64,000 nucleotides of DNA from Trichomonas vaginalis G3 (GCF_026262505.1 NC_067208.1:12161962-12225961), one strand, 5' to 3'. Positions 21,035-31,444 are shown, counted from the stretch's first letter. Made by a program: numbers and translations. The notes: a model not told the origin generated them from the sequence alone.

Positions 21035-21770
21035 TTTTTTGAATTTTTTTTTATAAAACTCTCCATTTACTGAAATTTAAAATGACACCTCATCAGGTCT
21101 TTAAAAATATTATATTTAAAATGTGTACATGATAGTTAATGTTTTGTGCACAACCTCATTGCGATTTTTTACATTTTCATCATCGAAAAAGAATTGTAAA
21201 CATGCGTGGCTTCTAAAAGGAATATAAAATTATCTTGTAATACAGTAAAGTAAATGTTTCACGTTGTTTATTTTAAATATCTCATTCAAAAATTTCTTCA
21301 AAATATCTGAAATCATAGCAAACCTAATAAATATAAAGCCAAGAATTAAAAAACATCACTACATTTATATGCATTATTCAGCTCTTAAATAATGAAAGCC
21401 CAAAATACTATTCATATCGTTGAATAAATCGACAAATTCAAACTAAAATGTTCTTATATTCTTTACTGCTATTGACTTTTCTACATAAAAATACAGCTAA
21501 AAACCAAGTGGTGATCCCTCAACTTGTTTCATAAATATTCAATACAATATTGTTGTACTTGGTAGTAATAAGATAGTATGCTTTCAACTTAAATCTTATT
21601 ATGCAATTGAATTAACTGGTTGATACTTGGCAATAGATGAATCTTCCTTAAAAATATTTAACAATTTGCATATCATGCACTTAAATTTACGAAGAATTTA
21701 TTTTACTGCTGATAGAGAATATTACCATAATAAAATTTTTGAATTTGATTTTTAAAATTTTGTACGTTAG
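21035..21770. other. Divergent promoter region, no gene seen
   Basis: Spacer between the divergent coiled-coil genes. On the minus strand TCATTT lies about 50 nt before the 21034 start and could be an initiator, though further away than usual. No repeats or RNA genes were recognised. Confidence 0.4.
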
Positions 21771-23357
21771 ATGACTGACAAGAAAGAAGAATATGATTAT
21801 TACTCAGATAGTGAAAATGAGAAACCCAATCAAGAAACAGAGCAACAACCTCAAACCCAAGCAAAATCTCCTGAAAATGAACAAGAAATTAAGAAAGATG
21901 AAAATGATTCTTCAAAAACAGCCGAAGAGTCATCAATCCCAAAGACAGATACACCAATAGAGGAAACAAACAAAGGAATCATGCAAGTTTCTCAAGTTTT
22001 AGCAGGTTCTACAAATAATGAAACAGATAAACAAGAAACAACTGAAACACAACCAGAAAACGAAGAAAAACCAAAGACAGATGAAGAAAATAAGCAAGAA
22101 AACAAGGAAAATCAAGAAAATACTTTATCTCTTCAACCTTTATCTTCAGTAATACAAGAAAAATTGCTAGACACAGATAAACCAGCAGAAAAAGATGATA
22201 AATCAACCGAAATTCAGCAAGAAGAAAAAGAAAAACCTCAAACGGAAAATGAAAATTCTACAATCGAAAATAGCGAGTTAAATTTACATTTAGATCAAGG
22301 TACAGAGAATAATGGAGCTCAACAGCAGCCTGGTTGCAATATGCCGCTAAATTTACAAAAAATAGTTTATCATTCAGAGAATTCTTTGACTTACAAAGCT
22401 TTAAATGGCGAAGAATTACCACCTCTTACTGAAGGTATGTATGCATCAATTGCTCATGATCTCAGAAAATATATTGATATTTGTTCAGAAAAAGGAATGA
22501 TTTCAGAAGCATTTTATGTTCAAGTAATATGTGATGGTATCAAAAACGATAAAACCGCTCAAAAAGTACAAAAGAACAAAGAATTACATTCAATTGAACA
22601 AAAAATTAAGCAAACAAACGACGAAATTGAAGAAAGAAACAAGTACTGGAACACAGAACAAGAAAAGATCGATAGAGAACTCGAAATGAGTCTCCAAGAA
22701 CTAGAAATGCAGAAAGATAAAGCTTTTACTGATTTAGACAACGAATGGAAGTCACCACAGAAGATGCAGTTGTACAGTAAACCATCTCCTGCATTGCTTA
22801 ATATGAGAGATATAGTTAAAAGGATGATCAGAGCCAAAAAATTCGAAGATGTTCAGACTTTAAGTAAATTAATTGAAACAAAAGAGCATGAAGAAGCAGA
22901 GGAAGCACAGAAAAGGATGGATTCAGACTATAGGGCAGCCGATCAACATCTTTTTGAAAAATTTGAGCATGAAAAGAAAGTAATTTACGCGAATTACGAA
23001 AAACGAAAGTATAATATACAAAGATTGAGAGAAAAGAACTTCAGACCAATCAACCAAAGATTAGAGAACTTAACAAAGCAAAAGGAATCATTGTTAAAGT
23101 CACAAAAGAAAGTTATGTTGTCTGAAAAAGTTACAAAGAAGAATCGTGGAAAAGTAACAGCAAGAGATCCAACAAAATCATCTCGTGCTGCTCAAAACGA
23201 ATCTGTTCCACTGCCTTCCCTTATAAAGAATCCAAAACTACATCTTCAAGGTGTTACTCCTATAAGAAGAGAAAAATCTTCTCATTCTTCTGCATCTCTT
23301 GTTCGTCCTAAGAATAATTCAACTCCAAGAGGTGTTGAATCAAGACTTTCAAAATAA
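21771..23357 (+). CDS. Acidic low-complexity plus coiled-coil protein
   Basis: 528 codons from ATG. Residues 1-195 are very acidic and Gln/Asn/Lys-rich (EEYDYYSDSENEKPNQETEQ...), probably disordered. Residues about 215-265 form a compact segment (LTEGMYASIAHDLRKYIDIC). From about 270 to 450 it is a charged coiled coil (for example RDIVKRMIRAKKFEDVQTLS), and the tail is basic and Ser-rich (RGKVTARDPTKSSRAA ... STPRGVESRLSK). The coiled-coil segment resembles a family of trichomonad hypothetical proteins with repeated charged helices. Possible cytoskeletal role; not recognised further. Confidence 0.82.
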   Translation: MTDKKEEYDYYSDSENEKPNQETEQQPQTQAKSPENEQEIKKDENDSSKTAEESSIPKTDTPIEETNKGIMQVSQVLAGSTNNETDKQETTETQPENEEKPKTDEENKQENKENQENTLSLQPLSSVIQEKLLDTDKPAEKDDKSTEIQQEEKEKPQTENENSTIENSELNLHLDQGTENNGAQQQPGCNMPLNLQKIVYHSENSLTYKALNGEELPPLTEGMYASIAHDLRKYIDICSEKGMISEAFYVQVICDGIKNDKTAQKVQKNKELHSIEQKIKQTNDEIEERNKYWNTEQEKIDRELEMSLQELEMQKDKAFTDLDNEWKSPQKMQLYSKPSPALLNMRDIVKRMIRAKKFEDVQTLSKLIETKEHEEAEEAQKRMDSDYRAADQHLFEKFEHEKKVIYANYEKRKYNIQRLREKNFRPINQRLENLTKQKESLLKSQKKVMLSEKVTKKNRGKVTARDPTKSSRAAQNESVPLPSLIKNPKLHLQGVTPIRREKSSHSSASLVRPKNNSTPRGVESRLSK

Positions 23358-23552
23358 TTTTTATATATATATATTGTTGTTTTTAATTGTTTTTTATTGA
23401 TTTTAAAAAATTATCATTTTTCATATTAATAAAAGGTTGTAAAACTAGGATTCCCAATTCCGATTTGCTTCTAATTTTGATGACAAGGTCATTAGATGAT
23501 TCTAAAACAAATGGCCTATATTTTTTTTTGTGGCAAATTCTGAGGAAATTCA

Positions 23553-24371
23553 TTGATTAGTAATTCTCACTTTTCCGATTTTAAAGGGACTAGTTCTGTT
23601 ATATTTATTGAAAGAATCGACTCTAATTTACATGTTTCCCATTGCAGTTTTGATGATTGCTATAAATCTTCTTTTTATACATATGTTAAAGATAACCATA
23701 AGTTCGGAGGAGTGTGCATTATTCACAATGGGAATAATGCATCTTTGAATTATGTATCTTGTTGCAGTTGCAAAGTAGATTTTGATACATTCATTTCGAC
23801 GTTCAATCAAAATAAATCATATAATTCTCATATTTACAATGAAATCAGTATCCATAACTGTACCTCACCGAATTATTTCATTTTAACTGACATTTCTCCT
23901 GCATATTTTTCTAAAATTAATTTATCCAATTCGAAAAGTTACGATTGCACATTATTCCATTCTGGATGGCTTTCAGTTGGAGGTAATTCAACATATTGGA
24001 CATTAAATAATAATACATGTTCATCTATTCTTGGACATTCAAATACCGAAATCAAATACTACTATCTCAAGCTAATTTCGAATAAAAATCAATTTATTAT
24101 CCAATTCTATTTTTGGGGTCCTAATTTCATTTTGAATTCAATTTTAATCGACAATTCAATGAAAAAATACAATACCGGAACATTAATACTCGATAACTGC
24201 ACTTACGATATAAATGAAGATCTTATTGTCAATCCAAATTGCATACATGTTCAAACATACAGCATTCATCTTTTAAATTCGTGCCTCATATTCTCACAAA
24301 ACAAATGCAGTAATAAAATATATAATCCTAAATTCAACTATATGTATACTATAATAATAGCACTAATATGA
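23553..24371 (+). pseudogene. Fragment of a beta-helix (Pmp/adhesin-like) surface protein
   Basis: About 272 open codons with no ATG at the front. The repeated pattern of short strands and C/S/N turns (LHVSHCSFDDCYKSSFYTYV, GGVCIIHNGNNASLNYVSCC) is typical of right-handed beta-helix proteins, of which trichomonads have large families related to chlamydial Pmp proteins. There is no signal peptide at this start and no membrane anchor at the end, both of which full-length members have. I read it as an internal fragment. It ends close to a repeat and a virus-like insertion, which may have removed its 3' part. Confidence 0.55.
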
Positions 24372-24545
24372 TACTATCTGACTTTAATTCTAATTTCTGA
24401 CAACAGGCGCGATGAATCAGAAGCTAGTCGACTCTCCCCAAGATGAACATGAATAAGACGTATATGCATATAATCAGTCATACATATAAAAAGCTTAACT
24501 TATGTTATAACAAAATTTTAGTAACTTCGGTTTTTTTTTCACGTA
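24372..24545. repeat. Piece of the GACTTTAATTCTAATTT repeat family
   Basis: CTGACTTTAATTCTAATTTC followed by TGACAAC.GGCG at about 24378-24412 closely matches 55048-55078 in the spacer before the second ankyrin gene, where it is part of an inverted-repeat unit. The rest of this stretch is A+T-rich, and the target duplication of the virus-like element (CACGTA, 24540-24545) closes it. Confidence 0.45.
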
Positions 24546-24800
24546 AGTAGTAGGATAGGATGGGTTGTGTGACTTTTTTTGTTACGTCTATATATAGATG
24601 AAGGTATATTTTCACATCTTCTATATATAGATGATATAAAATTTTTTTCTTACGTTTTTTAAGTCATGAATTCGTAAGAAAGCGCGACATTATTAAATAA
24701 ATTAGTAATAAATATTATATACTAAACACATTTTAAAAAAATTAAAGTTATTTTTAAAATAATTTATTTTTTTATCTTTTATAAAAGAAGTTATATATAG

Positions 24801-24929
24801 ATGATGTCAGATATTCCGCGATTAATTAAACATTGTTTAAATCCTGAATGGGTTAAACTTCAATTTAAAAATGAAGATTGTGAATTATTAAATGAATATG
24901 AAAGCCAAAATAAGCTAATGATTATTTGA
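24801..24929 (+). CDS. 42-aa ORF of the short virus-like element
   Basis: A short frame MMSDIPRLIKHCLNPEWVKL... of 42 codons. It overlaps the end of the next, opposite-strand frame by 15 bases. No known domain. The preceding TATATATAG tract recurs at the element's ends. Kept at low confidence because of its size. Confidence 0.35.
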   Translation: MMSDIPRLIKHCLNPEWVKLQFKNEDCELLNEYESQNKLMII

Positions 24930-25283
24930 ATTTATGAAATCAATTATTTGATTCATTCTTTCTTCAATCTCTTCTATTCTTTTTGTTAAATCATCTATTT
25001 TCATTAATGAGGTGATTCTTGATTGAGGAATAGATTTCAAACTAACCACTCCTTTTATTTTTGAAATTTTGAATCCATCAACTTTAAACATTTTATTCAA
25101 TTTACACGTTGTCAATTCTTCAAATAATTTTTTATTATTAGCATAATAGTCATTAAATTCTTCAACAGATGAAAAAATTTTTATTTCAGTAATTGGTTTA
25201 ACAACGTTTATTTTTTGTTGAACATTTTCACTTTCATTTATTTCTTCCTCCTCTGTTTCATTTATTTTTAAAATCGGTTTCAT
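24915..25283 (-). CDS. 122-aa ORF of the short virus-like element
   Basis: Open frame from ATG. Acidic N-terminal third (ETEEEEINESENVQQ), middle segment with FKVDGFKISKIKGVVSLKSI, and a helical C-terminus (LMKIDDLTKRIEEIEERMNQ) that predicts a short coiled coil. No family recognised. It diverges from the amphipathic gene at 25350, with a 66-bp A+T-rich gap that probably holds both promoters. Possibly a structural or DNA-binding accessory protein (inference). Confidence 0.55.
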   Translation of the reverse strand: MKPILKINETEEEEINESENVQQKINVVKPITEIKIFSSVEEFNDYYANNKKLFEELTTCKLNKMFKVDGFKISKIKGVVSLKSIPQSRITSLMKIDDLTKRIEEIEERMNQIIDFINSNNH

Positions 25284-25349
25284 TTATCATTAAATAAAAA
25301 TTAAAATATAAGTGATGAAATATATTTTTTAATTAATATTAAATCAGAA

Positions 25350-25586
25350 ATGGCGGCGGGATTCTTTAAAAAATTATGGGATGGAATTAAGAAAGCTGCA
25401 GGTTGGGTTCATAAAAAGATTATTAAACCCATTGCAAACTTTTTGGCACCAGTAGCGAAAACGGCAGGAACTATCATAGGTGGGGTATTAGGTACTAAAG
25501 CAGGTAATCCGGCGATGGGAGCACAAGCCGGTAACGCAATTGGTGGAATAGCTGAAGGAATACTTAATAAAATAGGAGGTAGATAG
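25350..25586 (+). CDS. Amphipathic small protein (adenovirus pVI/pX-like type)
   Basis: 78 codons. The N-terminus GFFKKLWDGIKKAAGWVHKK is a basic amphipathic helix, followed by a Gly/Ala-rich hydrophobic stretch (TAGTIIGGVLGTKAGNPAMG). This matches in character the small proteins at 46301-46531, 50241-50483 and 61876-62118. In adenovirus-like capsids such peptides are minor capsid or membrane-active components; I infer the same here from composition only. Confidence 0.6.
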   Translation: MAAGFFKKLWDGIKKAAGWVHKKIIKPIANFLAPVAKTAGTIIGGVLGTKAGNPAMGAQAGNAIGGIAEGILNKIGGR

Positions 25587-25615
25587 TGGAAAAATAAATT
25601 ATTTTAAAATTATTT

Positions 25616-25825
25616 TTATCTTAGTATCGGTTGTAGTCTTTGATAAACTTTTTCTCCTTTATTTAAAACTTCTCTTATTGGGGCAGCTTTTGGTGTTATT
25701 GATTCAGCAACGTCACTAATTGCTTCTTTATTCTTAAATATCCAATTTGCCCCCCTTCTTCAATGTTTCCCAAACTTTACTCGCTCCTCTTTTTACTCTA
25801 TCCCACAGTTTCTTAAATATACCTG
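25616..25825 (-). pseudogene. Remnant of a second amphipathic small protein
   Basis: On the minus strand, abutting the right inverted repeat, lies a segment whose two readable parts resemble the neighbour at 25350 (GIFKKLWDRVKRGASKVW) and continue with a Lys-rich tail. It is broken once. It suggests an ancient duplication of the amphipathic gene within the element. Confidence 0.4.
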
Positions 25826-25880
25826 CATCTATATATAGACGTAACAAAAAAAGTCACACAACCCATCCTATCCTACTACT

Positions 25881-26356
25881 CACGTATGATATTGTGCTAT
25901 TTGATTTTTATTGTCATGAATGAAAGCATCTTATGCTATTAAATGCATTAAATAACAATCAATTTTTTTGGAAGCATAACAATCTAGCTTTTTTGAGATA
26001 TTTCTTTTTAAGTCAAATGCAAATTTGGCATTAATAACAGAGTTTAAAAAATGCGTGTTTCTTAAAAGCACCATAAAACTTGATAACAATGCATTTGAAT
26101 GCTATAATTTTTTAAAAGTGTTGAAAATTAAATTTAAAAAAAATGAGGAGTTTAAGTTGGATATCTTGGCATAGTAATGTGCGTATAGATATATTACCAA
26201 TACTAATCTCCAAAAGCTCTAGTATGCAACTTGACTTTTCCGATATCTTATATTTCTACTCCTCGTCCTGAATTTAGATCAAAATTGATTATCACATTCA
26301 GAGTATATGCTGTATCAACTGAGTAATTTCGAAACGACTTTTCGTTATAAAAAACG
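25881..26356. other. Spacer, nothing seen
   Basis: Begins with the right copy of the CACGTA target duplication. A+T-rich upstream region of the ankyrin gene that follows; no clear initiator and no repeats. Confidence 0.4.
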
Positions 26357-27672
26357 ATGAGTCATGGATTAAGTATTGACACAGATTACATCGCTAATAA
26401 CATTCAAACATATATCGATGATGGCATCTTTTTTGATACTTTTGAAGAAGATATCATCTCTGAAACACTAGCGAAAACTTCACTTAATTCTCAGAACTTC
26501 ATTACTCTTCTCACTCAAGGAAAATTGAAATATAGCTCATACAAGCTATTTAATTGTGTTCGGAAGTGCAGTATTTGCATTGGTTCATTTGACGAAGCAA
26601 TTCAAATTCTCGAGAGCTACAAAAGTTATTTCAAACTTGAATCCGCTAATGGATTAATAGAGTACTTGAAGCAATTCAGATCAGAACATGTTTCAGATTC
26701 AAACGAAGTCACAAAATTACAAACCAAAATTGAAAAACTCGAAACAAATTTACAAAAGATTAAAGATGAAAATCATCAATACAAAAATGAAATATCATCT
26801 AAAAATAAAGAAAACATTCAATTAAATCGATCTATTAATAAATTTCAAGAAATTACTAAATTATTAAACACTGATGACTTTGAATCGGCATACAAATTCC
26901 TCAAAGAACTATCAACTTAAGATGATACAATTTCTATGTCTATTTCATGTGCAGTTGGATTAAGTGAAAGAAAGATTCCAAACAATGTACATCACTTCTT
27001 AATGCATGTAAGAATGGAGATCTTCAATTAGTAAAATCTCTCATTGAAGGAGGCTGTGATAAAGAAGCTGTTAATTGTTATGGCGTTAATTGTTTAATTA
27101 TGGCATCTGGATTTGGTCATCTTGAAGTTGTTAAATATCTTATTTCAATTGGAGTAAATCCAAACGACAAAAATAATAAAGGATTTTCACCAATAATTGT
27201 TGCATCACTAAATGGTCATCTTGAAGTTGTTAAATATCTTATTTCAATTGGAGTAAATCCAAACGACAAAAATAATAAAGGATTTTCACCAATAATTATT
27301 GCATCACAAATTGGTCATCTTGAAGTTGTTAAATATCTTATTTCAATTGGAGTAAATCCAAATGATAAAACCAATAAAGGAACTTCATCAATAATTGTTG
27401 CATCACAAGAAGGTCATCTTGAAGTTGTTAAATATCTTATTTCAATCGGAGTCAATCCAAATGACAAAAGTAATTATGGTAGTTCTTCACTTCATTTAGC
27501 TGCAATTAAAAGACATTTTGAAGTTATTGAATATTTAATATCCATTCATGTAAATGTTAATGATAAAAACAAAAGTGGAAAAACCGCACTTGATATTGCA
27601 AGGGAAAAGGAAAATGAAAATAAAAATTATAAAAAGATTGTTAAACTTCTTTTGCAATCAGGTGCTCAATAA
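26357..27672 (+). pseudogene. Ankyrin-repeat gene, interrupted between N-terminal domain and repeats
   Basis: 187 codons from ATG (26357-26920) give the typical trichomonad ankyrin-gene N-terminal domain (TSLNSQNFITLLTQGKLKYS, SYKLFNCVRKCSICIGSFDE) and a coiled coil (residues about 110-160). A TAA ends the frame. After about 70 bp the ankyrin region resumes in another frame at about 26989 (TSLLNACKNGDLQLVKSLIE) and runs to 27672, with six to seven units. Three to four central units are near-identical 99-bp copies (GHLEVVKYLISIGVNPNDKN), so they were duplicated recently. Either the gene is broken or two products are made; I favour a break. The large Polinton begins 92 bp after its stop. Confidence 0.65.
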
Positions 27673-27763
27673 ATTATATTTTGACTACTTCCTTATTGAA
27701 AATAATAAATTCTAAAAAATAACTTATCTGTGTTATCACATTATTCTTAATAAAAAAAAAGGT
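27673..27763. other. Left host flank of Polinton 1
   Basis: Short A+T-rich spacer ending in an A tract and AAAGGT (27758-27763), the six bases that would be the target duplication. The matching copy on the right side was not found. Confidence 0.35.
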
Positions 27764-27865
27764 AGTGGGGCTTCCAGGCGCGTTGCGCCCTCTAGCCCCG
27801 AAGATGTTTAGTATAAATGAAGTTTATATTCGGAGGGCTTCCAGGCGCGTTGCGCCCTCTAGCCC
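27764..27865. repeat. Polinton 1 terminus with doubled GC-rich hairpin
   Basis: 27764-27833 is the terminus shared with element 2 (one mismatch). It contains a strong nested hairpin: outer GGGGCT/AGCCCC and inner GGCGC-GTT-GCGCC. A second, slightly shorter copy of the hairpin (GGGCTTCCAGGCGCGTTGCG...) follows at 27835-27865. The hairpin is the only strongly G+C-rich structure in an A+T-rich region. Confidence 0.75.
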
Positions 27866-28138
27866 ATAAAAAATTTTTGAGAGTCGTCGCCGTTGACTTT
27901 TTTGTAGAGCACTCAAAATAGTATAACTTTGTCCGGACAAGTAAGGGTCTATCGTCGCTACAGGAAAAGTTACAGGCGTTCCAAGGAAGTATACTTTGAG
28001 AAGCCTTTTCTCCCTTATAGAATGAGATAGGACGGTTATTTTACAAAACTGACAACACTTTGACCGAGTAGTTTTTTGTGCTGAACAAAAAGTGTCATAT
28101 AAACATCTGTCAAAAACCGCTTTTTAACTTCACTTAAA
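27866..28138. other. Subterminal region of Polinton 1
   Basis: Non-coding stretch between terminus and first gene, less A+T-rich than host spacers. It holds no open frame on the plus strand and no obvious repeat of the terminus. It probably contains the first gene's promoter; the TTTTTA motif seen before other element genes is not evident here. Confidence 0.4.
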
Positions 28139-31100
28139 ATGCCACGTAAGCTACGTAAGAATATACGTAAGAGGAAGGGAGCATTGAAACATCCAATAGT
28201 AAAACTGACACCACAACAACAGTTGCAACAACAAATGATGAATGACCCCACTATGTTGCAACAAATGTCAAGCAACCCTATGCTTTTAAACCGAGTTATT
28301 GGTGCACAGAGTGGAGGTTTAAGAGCGGTACTTTTAGCGAAAATGGCAGGCTATGGTGGAGCTGCAGACGGAACAGCTTATAACCCTCAAAGTCAAATGA
28401 ATTTGAGTTCACTCAAAAATCAAATAACATATGTCAAAAAGTCAAACATAGACATACAGAAACAAATAAGTGAAAACGAAAAGAAACTAGAATATGACAG
28501 ACAGACAAAGAAACTCAATGAGTTAAACGTAGAGAAAAAGAAGAAAGAAGAACAACTGAAAGAACTAAGTACAGAGGAATATGCGAAAAAAGTGTCAGAA
28601 AAAGCAGCAGAAGTAGCAAAAATGGAACAAGATGTTATAAATTTGAAAAAACATACTACTCAATATAAAGTACTGAAAGATGAAGAAATAAAACAAAAAG
28701 CCCTGAAGACATATATGGATAGCGATGAGTATAAAAAAGAAGTTGAAGCAAATGTAAAGGCAGAAAAACTTTTACAGTTGCAAAACCAAACCGTACAGTA
28801 TGAAAACTTAGCACAAGAAAGTAAAAATAACGACGCAGCCATGCAAAAGGCAATGAAAAGCGCAGAATATATAAAAGCTAATAATGACTGGTTAGATGCC
28901 CAAGCCAACGCTAAAGCAGCCCAACTTATAGGGTCAATAAGGACAAAAATACAAGCGGATGAAGACAGTTCAAATGAAGCTTTAATGAATGCTGACTTTA
29001 AGAACGCCTTCGAAGCTCTTCATAGTAAGGTGAAACTAGTGAACGACTTCTCATCTGGAAAGAAACTGAAGTCTGAAGGTTTCGACAAAGAGTTAAGAGA
29101 AGTAGCACAAAATATGACGAAAATAACAGATGCAGCAACGAGACAGGCAGTTCAAAGTGCCTATGACGCCGTTAGAGCAACTGTTGTGGAAAGTCAAGAA
29201 AAAGAGTTACAACAGACCAAAACAGACCTAGTAAATGCTTTCTTAAAAACGAAAAGTCAGGTAGGACATTATGCTGCAGATGGAACATATGTGCCAGCTG
29301 GTGGAACTTATATACCACCAAACCCTCCAAGAGAAGCACCTGCACCAGGACTACCTAAAACATTTACATCGTCACATGGACACAGACACAGGCATGCACC
29401 AAAACCAACACAACAACCAACAGTTCAAAATCCAGCACAACAACAACAACCAACACAACAACCAACAGTTCAAAATCCAGCACAACAACAACAACCAGCA
29501 CAACAACAACCACAAACAGAGCAAGGACATAAAAGAAGTAGAGAACAAGGAAACCAAGAATTCTTAAAAATGCTTAAGGAAGATTATGGTTACCCAGATA
29601 CTCTTGACTTTAGTGACAGATATAAAGAAGCTATTAGAAAGTTCAAGGAAGGAAATACTGACCCGAACCTATTTAGCTTTATGGCTCAGCACCAAATGGG
29701 ATATAATTTCAAACCTGGAAAATACAAGCTCGCTAAGGGATATGATTTAATAGCATATCATCCAAATGACATGAATGAATTTACTCCGAGATATTTGGTG
29801 TCAGAGCTAAATGATAATTCAACTCTCTTCATGAAACGCGTAAAAAATAGAGACGGAACGAAAGAAGAAAGGTTTATGAGTCCGGATGACTTAGATAGGG
29901 AACTTGTTAAAAACGGTCTCGGAATATATGAAATGCCAGCAGATGAGGTACAAGAAACTCCACAGGAAGAAGTTCAGATACAACCAGACATGGAAGAAAT
30001 AGTTCAGCAACAACAGCTAGAAGAGCCTGAAGGAAACGAACAAGTCCCTCCTTTGGAAACTAACTTCACAGAACTAGATGAAGATTTGGAACAGCCGAAA
30101 AATCTTGACCCTCAACAAGAGTATGAGGTGAATATGGAATCTTTCCAAGAGTCTAAGAAAAATTCGGCTGACATAGTAGAAGAATATCGAAAAATGTTTG
30201 CCGACATACAAAAGACTCCAACATCAGATGAAAATATTCAGCATAGAATGGAAGTACTGAAAGAAAATGTACGCAAATACAACAATCCTTTTTACTTACG
30301 ACCATATAACGTTCAATCTTTGGCTGAACTCGGTGAAAATAAAAGGTTAAATTTCAACAAAACATATAGAAATGAAACATTGTTTAAAGTTCATTCAGAA
30401 CCTAACCAATATGGAAACAAACTTACTTTTGTTTCTGCAGACTATGGAACTACAATGAGATGGGGTCATAAAGCTAATCCGGATAGGTGGTTCATAAACT
30501 TACAACCACAATTCCAAGAAGTTGTAGACGCAATGGAAGTGAATGGTGAACCAGATATAGCTGGTATTTTCAGCGCGGCTTTAATGCCATTGAAAGATAT
30601 GAAACATGCAGATATTTTGGACCAGTATGAAATGAACATGGCTGATGGAAATATAACACCTGACGTTCTAGAACATTTATCTCAAAGAACTACACAGAAC
30701 CATAAAGATGGTATATTTGGTGAAGAGTTTAGAAAGAAAGTTAGGGAGAAAGAAGGAAGAGAACCTATTGTACATGACCTTGCAAACGAAAGTTTGCAAA
30801 ATGTCATAAAAACTTACTTTGCAGACAATGAACCGAGAAGGGATGAATATTTAAGAAAACTCAAATGGACAGTACCAAATGAAATGTTAGTATTGAAAAA
30901 CATGTTCCTTGACAAAATAAAACCAACTACAGAAATAAATGACGCAAGACTGAAACATTGGGTAAAAGCTTTCCCATTCACAAAAGATATTATTGGTAAC
31001 ATGGAAAGAAAACCAGAATGGCTACAAAAACATATATTTGGAAACGAGCTTATTCCATATGGACAAGCTCTGTTTGAAGAGCTTGAACCGGAAACTCAGG

Positions 31101-31444
31101 AAAGAGTCATGCAAACAATACGCGAAGACTCAAATACAAACTATGACAAAATCTTTCTAGGATATAGGTTACCTGAGATGGGCGACCAGAGCCCAAAGGC
31201 AAAAAGGACATGGGAAATTTACAACATACTAGGTGAACATGAGGCAAAGATGCAACAACTTGAAGCAGAGGGCAAGTTACCAAAAGCGACACCAAAGAAG
31301 AAGAGAAGAGTAGAACAAAGTGAAAGTAGTGAAGAAGTAACTTCATCTAGTGAAAGTAGTGGCAATGAAGGAAAAAGAAGAGTTAAAAACTCAGCCAGGA
31401 AGAAAGTAAAGCTTGGTCCACGTGGGTTCTATTATGACACATAA
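28139..31444 (+). CDS. Polinton large basic/coiled-coil protein (1101 aa)
   Basis: Uninterrupted frame from ATG, 32 bp before the capsid gene. Residues 1-25 are very basic (MPRKLRKNIRKRKGALKHP). Next come a Gln/Met-rich stretch, a long charged coiled coil (about 95-330), a Pro/Gln/His-rich linker with repeats (TQQPTVQNPAQQQQ, about 390-460), a globular C-terminal half (about 465-1040), and a basic Ser-rich tail (KKKRRVEQSESSEEVTSSSE) with nuclear-localisation character. Its place next to the capsid gene suggests a virion or core protein. Short Gly-Gly motifs near residues 55-75 recall maturation-cleavage sites of adenovirus-type proteases, but no such protease was recognised in the window. 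Family not identified. Confidence 0.75.
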   Translation: MPRKLRKNIRKRKGALKHPIVKLTPQQQLQQQMMNDPTMLQQMSSNPMLLNRVIGAQSGGLRAVLLAKMAGYGGAADGTAYNPQSQMNLSSLKNQITYVKKSNIDIQKQISENEKKLEYDRQTKKLNELNVEKKKKEEQLKELSTEEYAKKVSEKAAEVAKMEQDVINLKKHTTQYKVLKDEEIKQKALKTYMDSDEYKKEVEANVKAEKLLQLQNQTVQYENLAQESKNNDAAMQKAMKSAEYIKANNDWLDAQANAKAAQLIGSIRTKIQADEDSSNEALMNADFKNAFEALHSKVKLVNDFSSGKKLKSEGFDKELREVAQNMTKITDAATRQAVQSAYDAVRATVVESQEKELQQTKTDLVNAFLKTKSQVGHYAADGTYVPAGGTYIPPNPPREAPAPGLPKTFTSSHGHRHRHAPKPTQQPTVQNPAQQQQPTQQPTVQNPAQQQQPAQQQPQTEQGHKRSREQGNQEFLKMLKEDYGYPDTLDFSDRYKEAIRKFKEGNTDPNLFSFMAQHQMGYNFKPGKYKLAKGYDLIAYHPNDMNEFTPRYLVSELNDNSTLFMKRVKNRDGTKEERFMSPDDLDRELVKNGLGIYEMPADEVQETPQEEVQIQPDMEEIVQQQQLEEPEGNEQVPPLETNFTELDEDLEQPKNLDPQQEYEVNMESFQESKKNSADIVEEYRKMFADIQKTPTSDENIQHRMEVLKENVRKYNNPFYLRPYNVQSLAELGENKRLNFNKTYRNETLFKVHSEPNQYGNKLTFVSADYGTTMRWGHKANPDRWFINLQPQFQEVVDAMEVNGEPDIAGIFSAALMPLKDMKHADILDQYEMNMADGNITPDVLEHLSQRTTQNHKDGIFGEEFRKKVREKEGREPIVHDLANESLQNVIKTYFADNEPRRDEYLRKLKWTVPNEMLVLKNMFLDKIKPTTEINDARLKHWVKAFPFTKDIIGNMERKPEWLQKHIFGNELIPYGQALFEELEPETQERVMQTIREDSNTNYDKIFLGYRLPEMGDQSPKAKRTWEIYNILGEHEAKMQQLEAEGKLPKATPKKKRRVEQSESSEEVTSSSESSGNEGKRRVKNSARKKVKLGPRGFYYDT

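Larger units (their letters stand above)
24546..25880. mobile_element. Short Polinton-like (virus-like) element, non-autonomous
   Basis: A 1335-bp unit. Its ends are perfect 55-bp inverted repeats (24546-24600 and 25826-25880), extending to about 66 bp with one mismatch. They begin AGTAGTAGGATAGGATGGG and are flanked by a 6-bp duplication CACGTA (24540-24545 and 25881-25886). A 5'-AG terminus plus 6-bp duplication is the Polinton/Maverick signature. Inside are four small gene-like parts, two of them short amphipathic proteins like those of the 24-kb element in this window, and no polymerase, integrase, capsid or ATPase. It must rely on helpers for movement. Its termini differ from those of the two large elements, so it belongs to another family. 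The intact ends and target site suggest a recent insertion. Confidence 0.8.

Noticed and set aside
25350-25586. Bacteriocin- or toxin-like amphipathic peptide
   Set aside because: Similar proteins recur as regular parts of the full Polintons, so a virion-accessory reading fits better.
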